A stretch of 64,000 nucleotides of DNA from Nymphaea colorata (lineage: Eukaryota > Streptophyta > Magnoliopsida > Nymphaeales > Nymphaeaceae): the NCBI RefSeq assembly GCF_008831285.2, contig NC_045148.1:12717183-12781182 (forward strand), read 5' to 3'. The notes below the pieces were generated by a model. The model was not told the origin of the DNA and made no database searches. It saw nothing but the letters and a program-made list of their open reading frames with translations. How positions within the stretch are numbered: position 1 is the stretch's first letter; every line of letters begins with the position of its first letter. Of the stretch, positions 10,344 through 21,742 are shown piece after piece. The position numbers and the translations under genes are program-made.

Positions 10344-10356
10344 GGCTCTGGTACCT
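10344..10356 (-). other. Primer-binding site of the minus-strand gypsy
   Basis: GGCTCTGGTACCT is the reverse complement of AGGTACCAGAGCC, close to the initiator-Met tRNA primer site TGGTATCAGAGCC. It touches the LTR at 10357, as expected for a 5' LTR on the minus strand. Confidence 0.75.
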
Positions 10357-10573
10357 TGTTAGCACCCTTAACTGAAAATCACACACTCAGAACAGAAGCC
10401 CAGCGTCTGCAAAGGAAGTATGACTGTGTTTCAATATTAGGGTTAACTCCCTCATTACAACTATAAGTATGGAATGACAGGATCGGTTATTGACCTAGTC
10501 TACTGATCCAACCTGATAAAACCCGACTCACATGGCCGGTGTCTACCAGATGGTCACATTTATTTAACTAACA
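10357..10573 (-). repeat. 5' LTR of the minus-strand gypsy relic (217 bp)
   Basis: The segment begins TGTTAG and ends CTAACA, perfect six-base inverted ends. It sits directly beside a tRNA primer site and gag. On the minus strand it reads TGTTAG to CTAACA. The matching 3' LTR is not in the window. Confidence 0.75.
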
Positions 10574-11454
10574 TCTTTTGGGTACTTTTCACCCATAAGT
10601 GATTTTATGCTTATTTATACCATACATTTTGCTGGTTGTTTCCTTAAAAATTCAGCTGCTAATTCTTGTATGACCTTTCTAGTCTTATTAGAGACTTGTA
10701 TCTTTGTTTTTTAAATTATGTTGAAATCTTGCACAGACTCGTCTAAAAGGACACCACATCCATGGTGGCACAGCTGGACATGAGTGCAGCGAAAGAACGT
10801 TTGGTATTTTTTGGTTTGTTTGGTACTTTTGTGTATTAATTTATTAATTTATCAATATAAATGATGAATATATGCTGCTTTTCTCTTCAACCTTATATAT
10901 ATATAACCTACCTCTGCACCCAAATCTTTTGAAAATACTTCATATCACTATCTGCATCCACACTAGTGTTGAACCTGCAGCCGCACCCTTGTGATATAGA
11001 TCATTATTCATTTGAACTGACATGTATCTGAAACTTTATAACAATTTTGTAGCTGTCACCAGTACATCATAGCCCAGCCCATAAGAATCCTATTTCTAGC
11101 TATTTCAAAGAATCATTATTTCTCCCTTCTACTATTCAGACCTAGTAACCGTTCACTGGACTATTTTGATTTTATAGTTGCACACAAATAATGGGTAGTT
11201 GTTATGATATATAGCAGATCCAAATGCACATGATATGAATTCAATTGTTGGAAATCATGTCCAGTGCTTTGTCATTTAAATTTTATATGATGGGGAAATG
11301 CAAGAGGTTTCAAAAGTATTTCTCTTAGTTTCTTATTATCGACACAATTGTGAACTTAGTTGATTAGGGCAGGTTCATGTGTTTAAATGTAAGATAATGA
11401 TGTTTGTTCATTTATTGATTTTTAAGTTCCACAACTTTTGTTTTTTGGTATGAG
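10574..11454. other. Non-coding stretch between gypsy LTR and host-gene exon
   Basis: AT-rich sequence without a convincing gene. One possible exon lies at 10737-10803, after TTGCACAG and before a GT at 10804. It would encode about 22 residues (TRLKGHHIHGG...), but I do not recognise it, and no phase check against the next exon was decisive. The promoter and 5' exons of the gene at 11455-16521 are not visible here. Confidence 0.4.
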
Positions 11455-14400
11455 AAAGTACTAAATGAAATGCTTGGGCATTTAGAGCGCCATCCAAGGA
11501 GTAAAGGGCTTCGAGTTTCGTGGCTGCAACTGATTGAACCTGTCTTCAATGCTATCGGAGTTATTATTGTAGCCCATTTTAGACGCGTTTTTCCTCTCAT
11601 ATTTAAATGGCTTCACGTTGATGATGACAAAACAGTTTTACTGGTTAGTGTCATTTACATTCTTCAAATGCATGACTCGAATTCTTTTGATTTTCTTAGA
11701 ATTGGGGTGGCGGTAGAAGAACATGCCTGTTTTGAAGTTTGATGACTTTATATTTTGGCTGAAAGTTCCTTCTAGATTCTTGAGGACTATATTGATGACT
11801 GATGTATGTATACTGAAGTGTGTTAGATTGGAAGCTCCTCTTGCACAATGCAAATAAAAAAAGCTTCTGTGTCACCAACAGAAAACAAATGTTCCACAGT
11901 ACACACACACACACACACACACGGACGCAAGAAAAAAAAAAGTTATAATGTGATTTATTATATGCCTAAATGCATATCATAATGCATAACTAATACATTC
12001 AGTTAGCTTAGTGATGGAACTCCTGCACGAGTTTCAGCTAGACTGTCATTGTTAATCAGGCCTGAACTTAATGATAGAAAATCTTCAAGAATCACCGTCT
12101 TGAAGATACCAACTACTCCAAGAAATCACACATGGAAAAACTTCAAACTAGAGGTGAAAACTTGTATTCAATCTCAAAGAATAGACAAAAACAGGCCTTA
12201 AAGCCCACACAAAGCAAGGGACCCAAGTCCCTTATAGAAAAAAGAAAGGAAGAAGGAGAAAAAGGAGCTAGCTGTTGCGCAGCTCCAACAGCTAGATTTC
12301 TAGTCATTGGGGGCAGCCAACAGCTAGTTCCTTTTGTAAATAAAAAGAAATAAAAAATATACAGAAAAATAAAAGGAAAATAAATAACAAAAGGCCTATG
12401 CATACATACAAATCATACATCAAACTACTAGGAGTTTAAGATATATGATAGTACATATAAAAACATGTATGTATACTTACATTAGAGCTAATCCTTAAAT
12501 TTCAACACCCCCCCTAAAACTTTCGGTGTGATCACCAAAAGTTTGCTAAGAAGAAACTAAAATCTTACTGAAGCAAATGCCTTGGTGAAAAAATCTCAAA
12601 GTTGATATTCTGAAGGAACAAAAGATATGTCAATTGTTCGGCTAAGATATTCTTCTCTCACATAGTAACACTCTATTTCAATATGTTTTTCTCTTCATAA
12701 AAAGTATGATTGCTAGCAATGTAGATGGTGATTTTATTGTTGCAGCAGAGCTTAGTGGCTTCAGTCAAGTCAGTTCTAATGTCCTTCAATAAACTCTTTT
12801 AACCATACAATCTCTATGGTGGTGGTAGCCGTAGCATGATAGTCTGCTCCTGTTGAAGATAAAGAGTCTTTATTTTGCTTTTTGCACCTCCAAGAGATAA
12901 GAGAATCACCTAGAAAAACACAAAAACTAGTGGTGGAATGCCTATTGTTAGGATCTCCACCCTAGTATAAGCAATCATATTTAAATTTGATGAGGAGGAT
13001 AGAAAAAGTCCTTAGTTATAGTTTGTTTGACATATCGAACATTCCTCAATGCAACTCTCATGTGTACAGAAGTAGGTCTTTGTTGAAATTGACTTATGAC
13101 ATGTACATCATGAGATATGTCAGACCTTGTGATGGATAGATATGTGAGATCTCCAACCAATTGACAAAAGGGTGTGGGATTTTCTAGAATTTTTCCATCA
13201 TCAATCTTCATCTTTACTCCTAAAGCTTCATAAGTGTCGACCACTTTGTCATCAGTGATTTTAGATATGCTTATAATATTATTGGAAAACTTCATTTGTA
13301 AGAGTAAGTATCCTCTTCTACTATAAGCTACTTCAATACCATGAAAATATGTTAAGTTACCATAATACCGTTGGCGTCATTACTTGTAATAATCATATCA
13401 TCTACATATAAAAGCAACACAATTATACATATAGCAGTATTTTTAACAAACATAGCAGTATCAGAATAACATGATTTTAAACTTTGTTTAAACATAACAT
13501 TGCTAAACATGTCAAACCAAGCTTTTGGAACTTTGTTCAAGCCATATAGTGTCTTTCTAAGATGGATAATTTTTCTTCAGGTAAATCAAGCCTAGGAGGT
13601 GACATTGTTCATAGCTTCAATCCCATGTAGGTTAGTCTTGGCTTCAAGATAGGATGAAAGCTCATCAAAGGAGTGAATTGCTAATAAGCAAGCCCTATGT
13701 TTTGGGGAAAAAGATTTATAGGAGACAAACTTTTGATGTGGATTACTATCTCTTTGAGATCTGCTAAGAGTAGGTTGAGACTTATAGGTGTTTTCTTGAG
13801 TCTTTCTTCTATAAATTATAACTTCTCTTGGTGGTCTATTATGAAAAAGAATGATATCAAACTCATTCAAAATATCATCGTATGAAGAATGCAAAACATC
13901 ATCATCATCATCATCTTTTCTCCATAAGAAAGAATAGTCATCTTCTTGCTTGGGTTCATTTGCATCGAAGTCATTTTCTTCTTCAATAAAAAATATCACA
14001 TTTCTTGAAAGATACACTTTATTTTTTTCAATGTCATAGCATCTATATCCCTTTTGAGTTTCGGAATAATCAACAAAGACACATTGAATAACCTTATATG
14101 AAAGTTTGTCATTTTTTACATTTAGAATGTAACACTTGCAACCAAAAACTTTACATCGTTTATAAATTGGCTCCACATTAAAAAGTTTTTGAAAAGGTGA
14201 TGTGTTTTTTAGAACCTTAGAAGGCATTATATTAATCAAATAAATGGATGTTAAAATGGCTTTCGCCCAAAATTTTTTTGGAACATTTTTTGATATAAGA
14301 AGAGCTTGAGTTGTTTCAAAAATATGTCTTTGTTTTCTTTCGGCAAATCTCTTTTGTTGGGGGGTTTTGAGACGACTTTTGATGTATAATTCCTTTTTCC

Positions 14401-16521
14401 TTTAGAGATTCTTCAAATTCATTAGAAATAAATTCTCCCCCAGAATCATTGCTACAAGTTTTTAGGTTGGCATCAAATTGTGTTTAGTTTATGTTGTAAA
14501 GGTTTTTGAAATTCATAAAGACTTCTGATTTCTGTTTAGAAAAATAAATTCAAGCATGTCGAGGGTAACCATCCCCAAAAATAACATAATAATTAATATA
14601 ACAAACCACCTTTAGACATAATAGGAGCAGGTCTCCATATATCCGAATGCACTAATTCAAAAGGTGCTTTTGCAACAAAGTTCTATTGCCAAAAGGTAAA
14701 ACCTTAATTTTGGCTTTAATACAATCATTACAAGAAATCATTTATTTACGTTTCTCCTCCAAAAATGAGATACAAGATATTTTTTGTCTAAATCTTTGAT
14801 GCCAAATTTGAATGTAACTTTTCTTGACAATGTTGCAAGTAGGGTTGAAAAGATCCAAATAATCAACAATGTTGCAAGGACTGACTTTTCAAGACTTTGA
14901 AAATCAGCAAACAAAGAGCCAAACCATGGCTCTATACCCATGTAAATCAGACCTGAATTTAATGATAGAAACACTTTAAGAATCACTCTTGAAGATATCA
15001 GCCACTCCAAGAAATCACACAAGGAGAAACCTCAAACTAGAGGTGAAAAACTTGTATTCAATCTCAAACAATACACAAAAGCAGACCTTAAAGCCTACAC
15101 AAAGCAAGGGACCCAAGTACCTTATAATTATAGAAGAAAGAAAAGAAGAAGGAGAAAAAGGAGCTAGCTGTTGGGCAGCTCTAACGGCTAGATTTCTAAC
15201 CTCTGGGAGCAGCCAACAGCTAGTACCTTTTGTAAATAAAAAGAAATAAAAAATATACAGAAAAATACACAAAAAATAAAAGGAAAATAAATACAAAAAG
15301 GCCTATACATACATACATATATTTATATGTACAAATCATTCATCAAACTACTAGGAGTTTAAGATATATGATAGTACATATAAAAACATATACATATACT
15401 AACATTAGAGCTAATCATTAAATTTTAACATTCATGTGAACTAAACTAATAGAGTGTACAACAAAATACATGCATATGGGATAATATTTTACACTAGTGA
15501 AGTTATGGAGCTAATGGGGTGAAATGCATAGGTGGATGCTTTATCAACTCAATCCAGACCCATGGATGTGTTTAATGTGATCTTTATGAAGTATCAGACT
15601 CTGTATTATATTTTTTATGGAGTGGATCAGACTCTGAATTATATTTTTTATTTGAAATATTATTTCCGAAGTGATTTAAGTTTTTGTATATTGTAGATCA
15701 TCAGCTTTTCAAGCACTTTGAAACCCCGCTTACCTGTTGAAATTTATATGATCCAACAATCTGATTCTGGACTCGTCATTTTGCAGTCACTTGAAAGGCT
15801 CCAGACCATCTTTAAGTTGACTTGGATGCGGAATACATTATATGTGGGCCAGTAAGCTGCCTATTTTGTTTGAAGAGCTATCATTTGCGGTCTGCAAAAT
15901 CATGAAAATTGACGATTACTTGTAACCTGAGTGAATCCATGCATATAGGATCCCTTGTTTTGTACCTGTTTAGCTTGGAGGTTTACTTAACATTATGCGG
16001 TCTCCAAATCTACAATGTTCTAGTGGCAATGTTCATGGTTGATATTGGGTTGCTAAAATGTAATCCTTGTCCTACGTGTCATTTATCCGGTCTGTCTCCA
16101 TTAGGGTCCATCCACTTTCTCATCATGTCTTGCAAATATCTGGACGTTACCAAGAAAGATGGTTGGTTTTTTTTCGCATTTTTTCTTGTAACTTTGAACT
16201 ATTCTTTTTCTTGATTCCTCAGGTTAGTGGATGAACTTGTTTTAACATACAAGGAAGCATCATTGAGGAAGGACAGAGAGATTATCTGTCGCCATATCCT
16301 TCAGATATTTTTTTTGCTTCAAAAGTAAGAAACAAAGTTGTTTTCTGCTTTCCATCTTTGTCAAATGGTTATTTACTACTTTTCTGTGGCAAAGATCCAA
16401 GGGCTTGCAGTTTGAAGGAGCTTGGGACAAGCATAAAGATGACTCAAACCCAACTTCTCTTTCATCCTCATTCAGTCAAGGATGGTGGCATGGAGAAGAT
16501 TCTGTTCTATCTCTAGCCTAA
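11455..16521 (+). CDS. Host gene, 3' exons: probable armadillo-type protein (At2g39910-like)
   Basis: Four exons join in frame with GT-AG introns. Exon a (about 11455-11643) encodes LGHLERHPRSKGLRVSWLQ and the VAHFRRVFPLIFKWLHVDDD stretch. Exon b is 15787-15851 (SLERLQTIFKLTWMRNTLY). Exon c is 16223-16324 (LVDELVLTYKEASLRKDREI). Exon d is 16395-16521 (KGLQFEGAWDKHKDDSN..., stop TAA at 16519). Phases match: b ends with two bases of a codon completed by the first base of c, and c likewise with d. Introns are 4143, 371 and 70 bp; the first contains an antisense copia element. From memory the peptide resembles the C-terminus of a plant ARM-repeat-superfamily protein of unknown role, but this was not searched. 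About 160 residues survive in the window and no upstream exons were confirmed. The start at 11455 is an assumed splice acceptor (11459 is possible), not an initiation codon. Confidence 0.75.
11901..11922. repeat. CA microsatellite
   Basis: Eleven AC units in the large intron of the host gene. Confidence 0.95.
12050..12507 (-). repeat. Copia D 3' LTR (left copy)
   Basis: Starts TGTTAATCAGG and ends TTTCAACA, matching the right copy over most of its length (shared blocks include ACTCCAAGAAATCACAC, CAAAGCAAGGGACCCAAGT and AAACTACTAGGAGTTTAAG). Confidence 0.9.
12508..12520 (-). other. Copia D polypurine tract
   Basis: CCCCCCCTAAAAC reads GTTTTAGGGGGGG on the minus strand and abuts the 3' LTR. 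Confidence 0.85.
12521..14760 (-). pseudogene. Copia D pol remnant: integrase, RT and RNase H
   Basis: From right to left on the minus strand: an integrase zinc-finger tail (CNDCIKAKIK near 14730), then FAERKQRHIFETTQALL with the integrase Glu region near 14310. Next come FWAKAILTSIYLINIMPSKV and the integrase C-terminal segment with GCKCYILN and GYRCYDIEKNKVYLSRNV (13592-14239), which contains an unusual Asp-rich run. RT appears only as its YVDD block (LLLYVDDMIIT near 13400) after a deletion of the fingers. RNase H/RT connection sequence follows (LVGDLTYLSITRSDI, near 13140). Multiple stops and frameshifts make it non-functional. Confidence 0.87.
14926..14940 (-). other. Copia D primer-binding site, decayed
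   Basis: ATGGCTCTATACCCA beside the LTR is a damaged reverse complement of the initiator-Met tRNA site (GGCTCTGATACCA). Confidence 0.7.
14941..15430 (-). repeat. Copia D 5' LTR (right copy)
   Basis: Starts TGTAAATCAG directly after the primer site and ends TTTTAACA. It is 490 bp, 32 bp longer than the left copy because of small A-rich and TATA-rich insertions near 15255-15330. Confidence 0.9.
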
Positions 16522-17663
16522 ATTGGGTAAGATCACTTATTAGGTTTTTTTCCCCTTATGATCAGTGTGAAAACACGTGGTGCTTTATTAGTGTTGTTAT
16601 GTGGGGTTTGGGCCTGGTGCTTATTGGTAGTCTTCCTCTTCACAGCTGGATAGCTTCGACGTTGGAATCTGTTCTCTAGTAATCAAGTTGTCCAAGAACT
16701 GGATCAATAGTAGGGGCCTACCTCTCGTGAGGCACACACCAGAGGAACATGGACCACCACAGCTTACAAGGGCAAGGCCATGGTTCATGGCAGAGACTTG
16801 GTATAGGATCTTCATGTCGGCTATCTTCGCAACTGCCTCCTCTCTTGTAAGGCTTCACTAGGATATTCAGTAACTCTAGAGGGTTGGTATTAGATGTTTC
16901 TGTCAGCATGATATATTTCCTGCGGCATGATGCAGGTCTGCTATATCTCAAAAACAGGACGTCCAGACAATTTTTAAATTTTAGGCAATTAAAATGTCTT
17001 GATTTTTCAGAAACTTAAAACTTATAGTAAAATAAATTTATTGTTTTAAAATGTCCAAGTGGGTTGGCACGCCTTTTTGTATTATTTGTATCCCTGCTTG
17101 TCGTTGGTGTAAAACTGCATAATCAGAGAAAAATTTCATTCTTGTGATGCTGAGGAACCAGTCTCATTGGTGCTCAAATGTGAGGGAGGGAGGAAGGGAG
17201 ATCGAGAGAGCAAACAAATGATGGCAGGTTCAGTTCTATCCAGAATTATATATGGGCTATCATAAAAATTTTGACTAAGGTAGCCTAGTATATCTCTTTT
17301 CCACTACAAGAGAGTTACATTTGTAAGCATTTCCCTCGAACTTCACATGGTGTGGAAGGTATCGTCCTGAGCCTAAAGAGAAATATCTCGGTCCGAGCCG
17401 AAGGCAATCTTGTACCTAACACGCTGCTTCATGTTCCCCAGAATTCACGTCAGGCTCTCTTCTGTACTATTCTTGTGAAATAATAATCTATCTTGAAATG
17501 TTTTGTTAACTCATAAGTGTTGGATTTCTAGGAATATTAATAGTGCTCATGTTATGACGCTGGTTGTCCTACTGATTGGACTTCCCAATTCACATAGAAG
17601 GCAGCACACCTAATTTATTTCTGCATTGGCTTGACTCATGACTCATAGTGATACTAAAACCAA
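16522..17663. other. Non-coding DNA downstream of the host gene
   Basis: Probable 3' UTR and intergenic sequence. I see no gene or clear repeat. No polyadenylation site was assigned. Confidence 0.5.
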
Positions 17664-18186
17664 TAGGGCTGTTCAAAAAATCAAGCTAACTCAAGCTCAA
17701 CTCAAACTCGCTTGATAAACTTGACTCGAACTCGGTTCGTTTATATAAAGAGTCGAGTTCGAGTTAAGAAATGAACTTGACAGCCTAAACGAGTCAAGCT
17801 CAAGTTAAGTGGGTTTGGCTTTGCTAAACTCGGTTAAGTTCGAGAAAGAAAATATATAAAATACGCCTCAAAAAACTATAAAAAAAGTAGATTGCTCAAA
17901 CCAGTATACATGTGACTGGTACATGGGAGGTCCCATGTTCAAGTCTAATGTTGCCTCTTTCTTTAAAAGACAAATTTTTTAATGAAATGCTTGGCTTGGC
18001 TCAAGCCAATCTTTGGCTTGAGTTGAATCGAGTCGAGTTCAAGTTTTAAGAACTCAAGCTGAGTCGAGCTTGAGCTAATGAAATCGAACTCGAGTCGAGC
18101 TCAAGCTAAGTTCGAATTCCTTTCAAGACAAATGAGCCGAGTTTGAGCTGGCTCAACTTACTCGAACTCGCTCATGAACAGCCCTA
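17664..18186. mobile_element. hAT-like non-autonomous element (MITE), 523 bp
   Basis: The element begins TAGGGCTGTTCA and ends TGAACAGCCCTA, a perfect 12-bp terminal inverted repeat. Flanks AAAACCAA (17656-17663) and AAAACCAG (18187-18194) agree at seven of eight bases, the 8-bp duplication typical of hAT transposition. The interior is built from repeated GAGTCGAGTTCGAGCT-like words in both orientations near both ends, and it encodes no protein. Superfamily is inferred from TSD length and the TAGGG-type ends. Confidence 0.85.
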
Positions 18187-19101
18187 AAAACCAGTAGACA
18201 ACCTATGGTGAGTAGATCCTCCAAAATCTGCATCCCAATACCCTTAACTTTATAGAATAAGATGCGAAAAACACTTAGCATGGCAACCCTCAATGCTGCA
18301 GCAAGGTGAACTATCTGGCTGAGCAAACGAGGCATGTGATGTTGAATTTAGTAATAGTCAAATATATCAATTTCCTAGTGATTCTTTTTTTCAATGATGA
18401 TTCTCCAATTCTTCTCCATCTGAGGATATTAGTTTTACATTTGGCTCAATTCAAGTTTCCACCTTTTTGTTTTGTCACTAGCTAATTTAGCCTTAGTTAG
18501 TGGGTCAGTTGCATACTTGAGTGTCATCATAGATACAGCCCTCAAGACCAAAAAAATAACTTGAATATCCAAGATTTTCATGTGAAATATTTGAGTTAAC
18601 TCTGGTTTTGTATTATCAGTTTGCTCCTAGCCATCTCCAGTATGGAATAACCATGTACACTTTTTTTACATGTTAATGAGACAAAAGAGCTGGATCATGA
18701 TGGCTCTATTCAAAATTCAGAGCTTAATGCTGTTGGATTGTGGTGCTTTCTTGAGACTATATAGGTCTATCTTCAGTTTTTACCCCTCTCCTGAGGGTTA
18801 ATCAAGGTCCATCTAAGAACTTTTCAAAATTTGGTTGCCTTAAATTCAAAGCTTTGAGGATGCCCCTTTCATTGTCGCTGGGGCTTTAGGAGAAAAAGAT
18901 CTAGAGTAGTAAATTCGAAGTATTGATGATATCTCTTGATGACTAATTTTGCCTTATAGTTCCCAAATGTCCCAAGTACCATAGTGTAGATCTTCTAAGG
19001 CCAACTACATTTTTTCTGAACAAGAAGTGCTAAAGCATTGAACTTTTCAGATATTGTATGCTGCCATTTGTCTTTGGCTTCTTTAAAATTCTTAGGCTCA
19101 A
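18187..19101. other. Non-coding stretch
   Basis: No gene, LTR end or inverted repeat recognised. Confidence 0.5.
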
Positions 19102-19116
19102 CATATAATGCACCAA

Positions 19117-19367
19117 GCCCAAGGGGGTTGGTGCAACGGCCAATGCGAGGGCTGGTAGGTGACTAGTCTCCGTTTCGAACTCTCATGGCATTTTTCCTCT
19201 ATATTGCAAAAAGGGGGCATTGATATGCAAATAGTGCATAGTGTATAGTGGAGGTGCCTACCCCGAGGCACCGTAAAGCAGCCCTGAGCCTTGGGGGAAT
19301 GAGGGGAAAAGGGGGAGGCTTCGGCCTTCACTCGGACAGTGGGATTTGTCTCTTGCTCACCCGACAG
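19117..19367 (+). mobile_element. tRNA-derived SINE, 251 bp
   Basis: The 15-bp sequence CATATAATGCACCAA occurs immediately before (19102-19116) and after (19368-19382) this segment: a perfect target duplication of LINE-type length. Near its 5' end there is a box-A-like TTGGTGCAACGGCC, and at 19172-19182 a box-B-like GTTTCGAACTC, the split RNA polymerase III promoter of tRNA-derived SINEs. No coding sequence is present. The 3' end (CTCACCCGACAG) has no long poly-A. Confidence 0.88.
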
Positions 19368-19481
19368 CATATAATGCACCAAAGCAAGATAGGTGCGATG
19401 TTTTGAAGAGAGGAATAAGAAGCAAAGCCCAAGGAACTAAAACCGATGAACTGAATTTGATGTTGGACCATCCACTGATTT

Positions 19482-20317
19482 GTCGTATCCCAAAACTTGA
19501 CAGTAGGCTAAGTTACGCATGGGACTCAGCTAGCCTTAATCAGCTATGATTACTAGTAAATTTTGGTCTACTACGAGCCAGTGTTGCTTAGACTACCTTG
19601 GCCGTACCCAGAGTTAAGATAAAGCAGGGCGGGCAATTGACTATATGGAGTTTTAGTTAAGATTCAATGTTAATAACAAATAGTTAGATTAATCACGTTG
19701 TTTATAGAGTGCTTAGACTAGAAAAGTTGATATTTAGCAGGCTTGAACTAAGTTGCAAGTTTAAGCAAATGGCTTAAGTTAATTAAGTTCAGTTTAATTC
19801 TTTAAATACATTTTCATGCATACACGCATGTTATTTAGTTGTATCGATTTTTAAAAGTATGTGCCACACTCAAATAGGGAACTCGAGCTATGTTGATGAT
19901 ACATGTTTGATATACTTATGCTTTAGTTTTGAGATGAGCATATTTGATACTGCAAGCAGCGTAGTGATGATAGATGTGGAAGTATGCTCATGCATTAAAT
20001 TGATCAAACATGATAGTTGTTTATTTACTCTACACAAATGTTTGCTCATGGCCTGAGTTATCATTATAATGTGGGAAACAGCCTAGGGTCAGTTTTATAT
20101 TTTCAGGTTAATGGTCTAAGGGGAAAGTCTGAGAGCGGTACAATATACCAGAAATGAGAAGTTTAAGATCAACACATGTTTGCGACTATAAAGAGTCGAA
20201 CCCAACTGTAAAACATAAAAGGGCCAGGTTGGGTGGTGCAAGATCTGGGGACCGTTAACCCAACTCTATATCTATTTCCTTTTAGTGATTAGTTATGTAT
20301 GACATTGAAGCATTACA
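19482..20317 (+). repeat. 5' LTR of the outer gypsy, truncated
   Basis: It matches the right LTR from the CAGCTAGCC.TAATC..CCATGATTACTAGTA block through TTAAGTTAATTAAGTT, CGACTATAAAGAGTCGAACC and GTTGGGTGGTGCA. It then skips roughly 1.2 kb relative to the right LTR and ends with TATCTATTTCCTT...GCATTACA. The promoter half seen in the right LTR (33308-33900) is missing. Confidence 0.8.
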
Positions 20318-20322
20318 TTTAA

Positions 20323-20334
20323 TGGTATTAGAGC
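20323..20334 (+). other. Primer-binding site of the outer gypsy
   Basis: TGGTATTAGAGC differs from the initiator-Met tRNA site by one base and lies five bases after the LTR end. Confidence 0.88.
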
Positions 20335-20339
20335 AACTC

Positions 20340-21742
20340 CATCATTTTCTCATATCAGCCTCGGGTCATGACATCATCCAATAGGCGAGTACCAGGTAAA
20401 AATTTTATTGATAAGATACTGAGAAATTCGTTATGAGTTGTTTTAAATAAAACAAGTTGGAAAGTTGTCTAATAAGAAAGAAAAATTTGTGCATTGTAGA
20501 GAGTAAAGCCTTAATTCACATAAGGATGTCTTAGTATATTAGACAGAGGTCTCGGCAAGATGCCACAGGAACTGGTGGTGTTCAGGAAAGAGACAAGGGT
20601 CATCAACTAGGAGGCCAGGTTGGCCTTATGGAGATCCTACGGACAATCTCCAGGTCTATGAAGACCTTGACCCAAGCAAGCACCCAGTTGGCAGATTTGG
20701 CTTCACCATCAAAGCCGCCTATGGTACAGAAGTAGTTAATGGCAACCAACATAAACAATTCATGAACTTGAGTCTACCAAAGTTTACAGGAGGTATAGAC
20801 ACAATAGATGCTGAAGAATGGTTGGATGAAATTGAAGAGGCTTTTGAACTAGCAGATGTACCTCACAACTTGAAACCCAAGTTCAGTACTTATATGCTTT
20901 GTGTAGATGATAAAAATTGGTGGAAAACCATTAAGCAGATAAAATTTGATAGTCAAGTGATACATTGGAGCAACTCAAGCATAATCTTATTGTGAAGTAT
21001 ATCCTTGATCATGTAAAGGAAAAAAGGATGCAACAATTCCTTGACTTAGCTCAGCATGGTAGAGCTATTGAGGAGTATATCAGTGAGTTCCATCATATGA
21101 AAAATATTGCCCGAATACATACACAACTTACAATACCAGAGTAAATAAATTTATGAGGGGGTTGAATGATATATTGAGGTTGAGAATGATGAAAACAAGT
21201 CCTATTGACCTAACACATGAAATTGACAAAGTGACTCAGATACAAGAGGCTCTGAATCAGATTCAACACCAATGAAAAAGAAAGTTTTATGGGTCTAAAT
21301 CATCGCCTCAAGCCCCAACTAAGAAACCTTTTGTGCTTAAGTACAAACCTTTTTCATATGCCCCCATTTTGTAAACCCTTTCCCCAAAACAAACCTAAGC
21401 ATGAAGAATGTCAATTTTGCCGCTGATTACATTTTGGGAGACTTTGTCGTAGACTCATAAGAGCATGTTTTAATTGTTGTGAACAAGGATACTTCGCTAG
21501 AGAATGTCCTAATAGACAAGGATTTCTACGAGGAGGACCACCTCATTATAGACCTACTCAGCCACCACAACTTACAAATAGACCTCCAACCAAGAAAATA
21601 CCAGGATGGGTGTATGCCACAATGATAGAGACCCTTCATAATCCAGATCTTGTTGAAGGAACCCTATTTATACTCTCATTCTTGATGTGTGTTTTGTTTG
21701 ATTCTAGAGCTTCCCATTCTTTTATACCTAGACCTTTATCAC
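20340..21742 (+). pseudogene. Outer gypsy gag and start of protease
   Basis: Gag is recognisable from about 20762 (LPKFTGGIDTIDAEEWLDEI, WWKTIK), with a frameshift near 20970 and continuing motifs (MQQFLDLAQHGRAIEEYISEF near 21030, FMRGLNDILRLRM near 21150). A zinc knuckle at about 21460-21505 reads CFNCCEQGYFARECPNR, with Tyr where the metal-binding His should be. Protease starts near 21700 with LFDSRASHSF, where DSGA has become DSRA. The gene then stops at the nested insertion at 21743. Several stops and the two active-site changes show it is dead. Confidence 0.87.

Larger units (their letters stand above)
12050..15430 (-). mobile_element. Copia D, antisense inside the host-gene intron, gag-deleted
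   Basis: Two related LTRs (12050-12507 and 14941-15430) flank a polypurine tract, pol remnants and a primer-binding site in minus-strand order. The flanks GTCAT (12045-12049) and TTCAT (15431-15435) match at four of five bases, a decayed target duplication. The element is only 3381 bp. Gag and protease are gone, and the primer site is followed almost directly by the integrase zinc-finger region. The LTRs differ by several indels and many substitutions, so it is older than copia E. It lies in the 4.1-kb intron of the plus-strand gene and does not interrupt its exons. Confidence 0.9.

Noticed and set aside
15909-16214. 101-codon plus-strand frame
   Set aside because: It lies within the 371-bp intron between exons b and c of the host gene and ends just before the splice acceptor.
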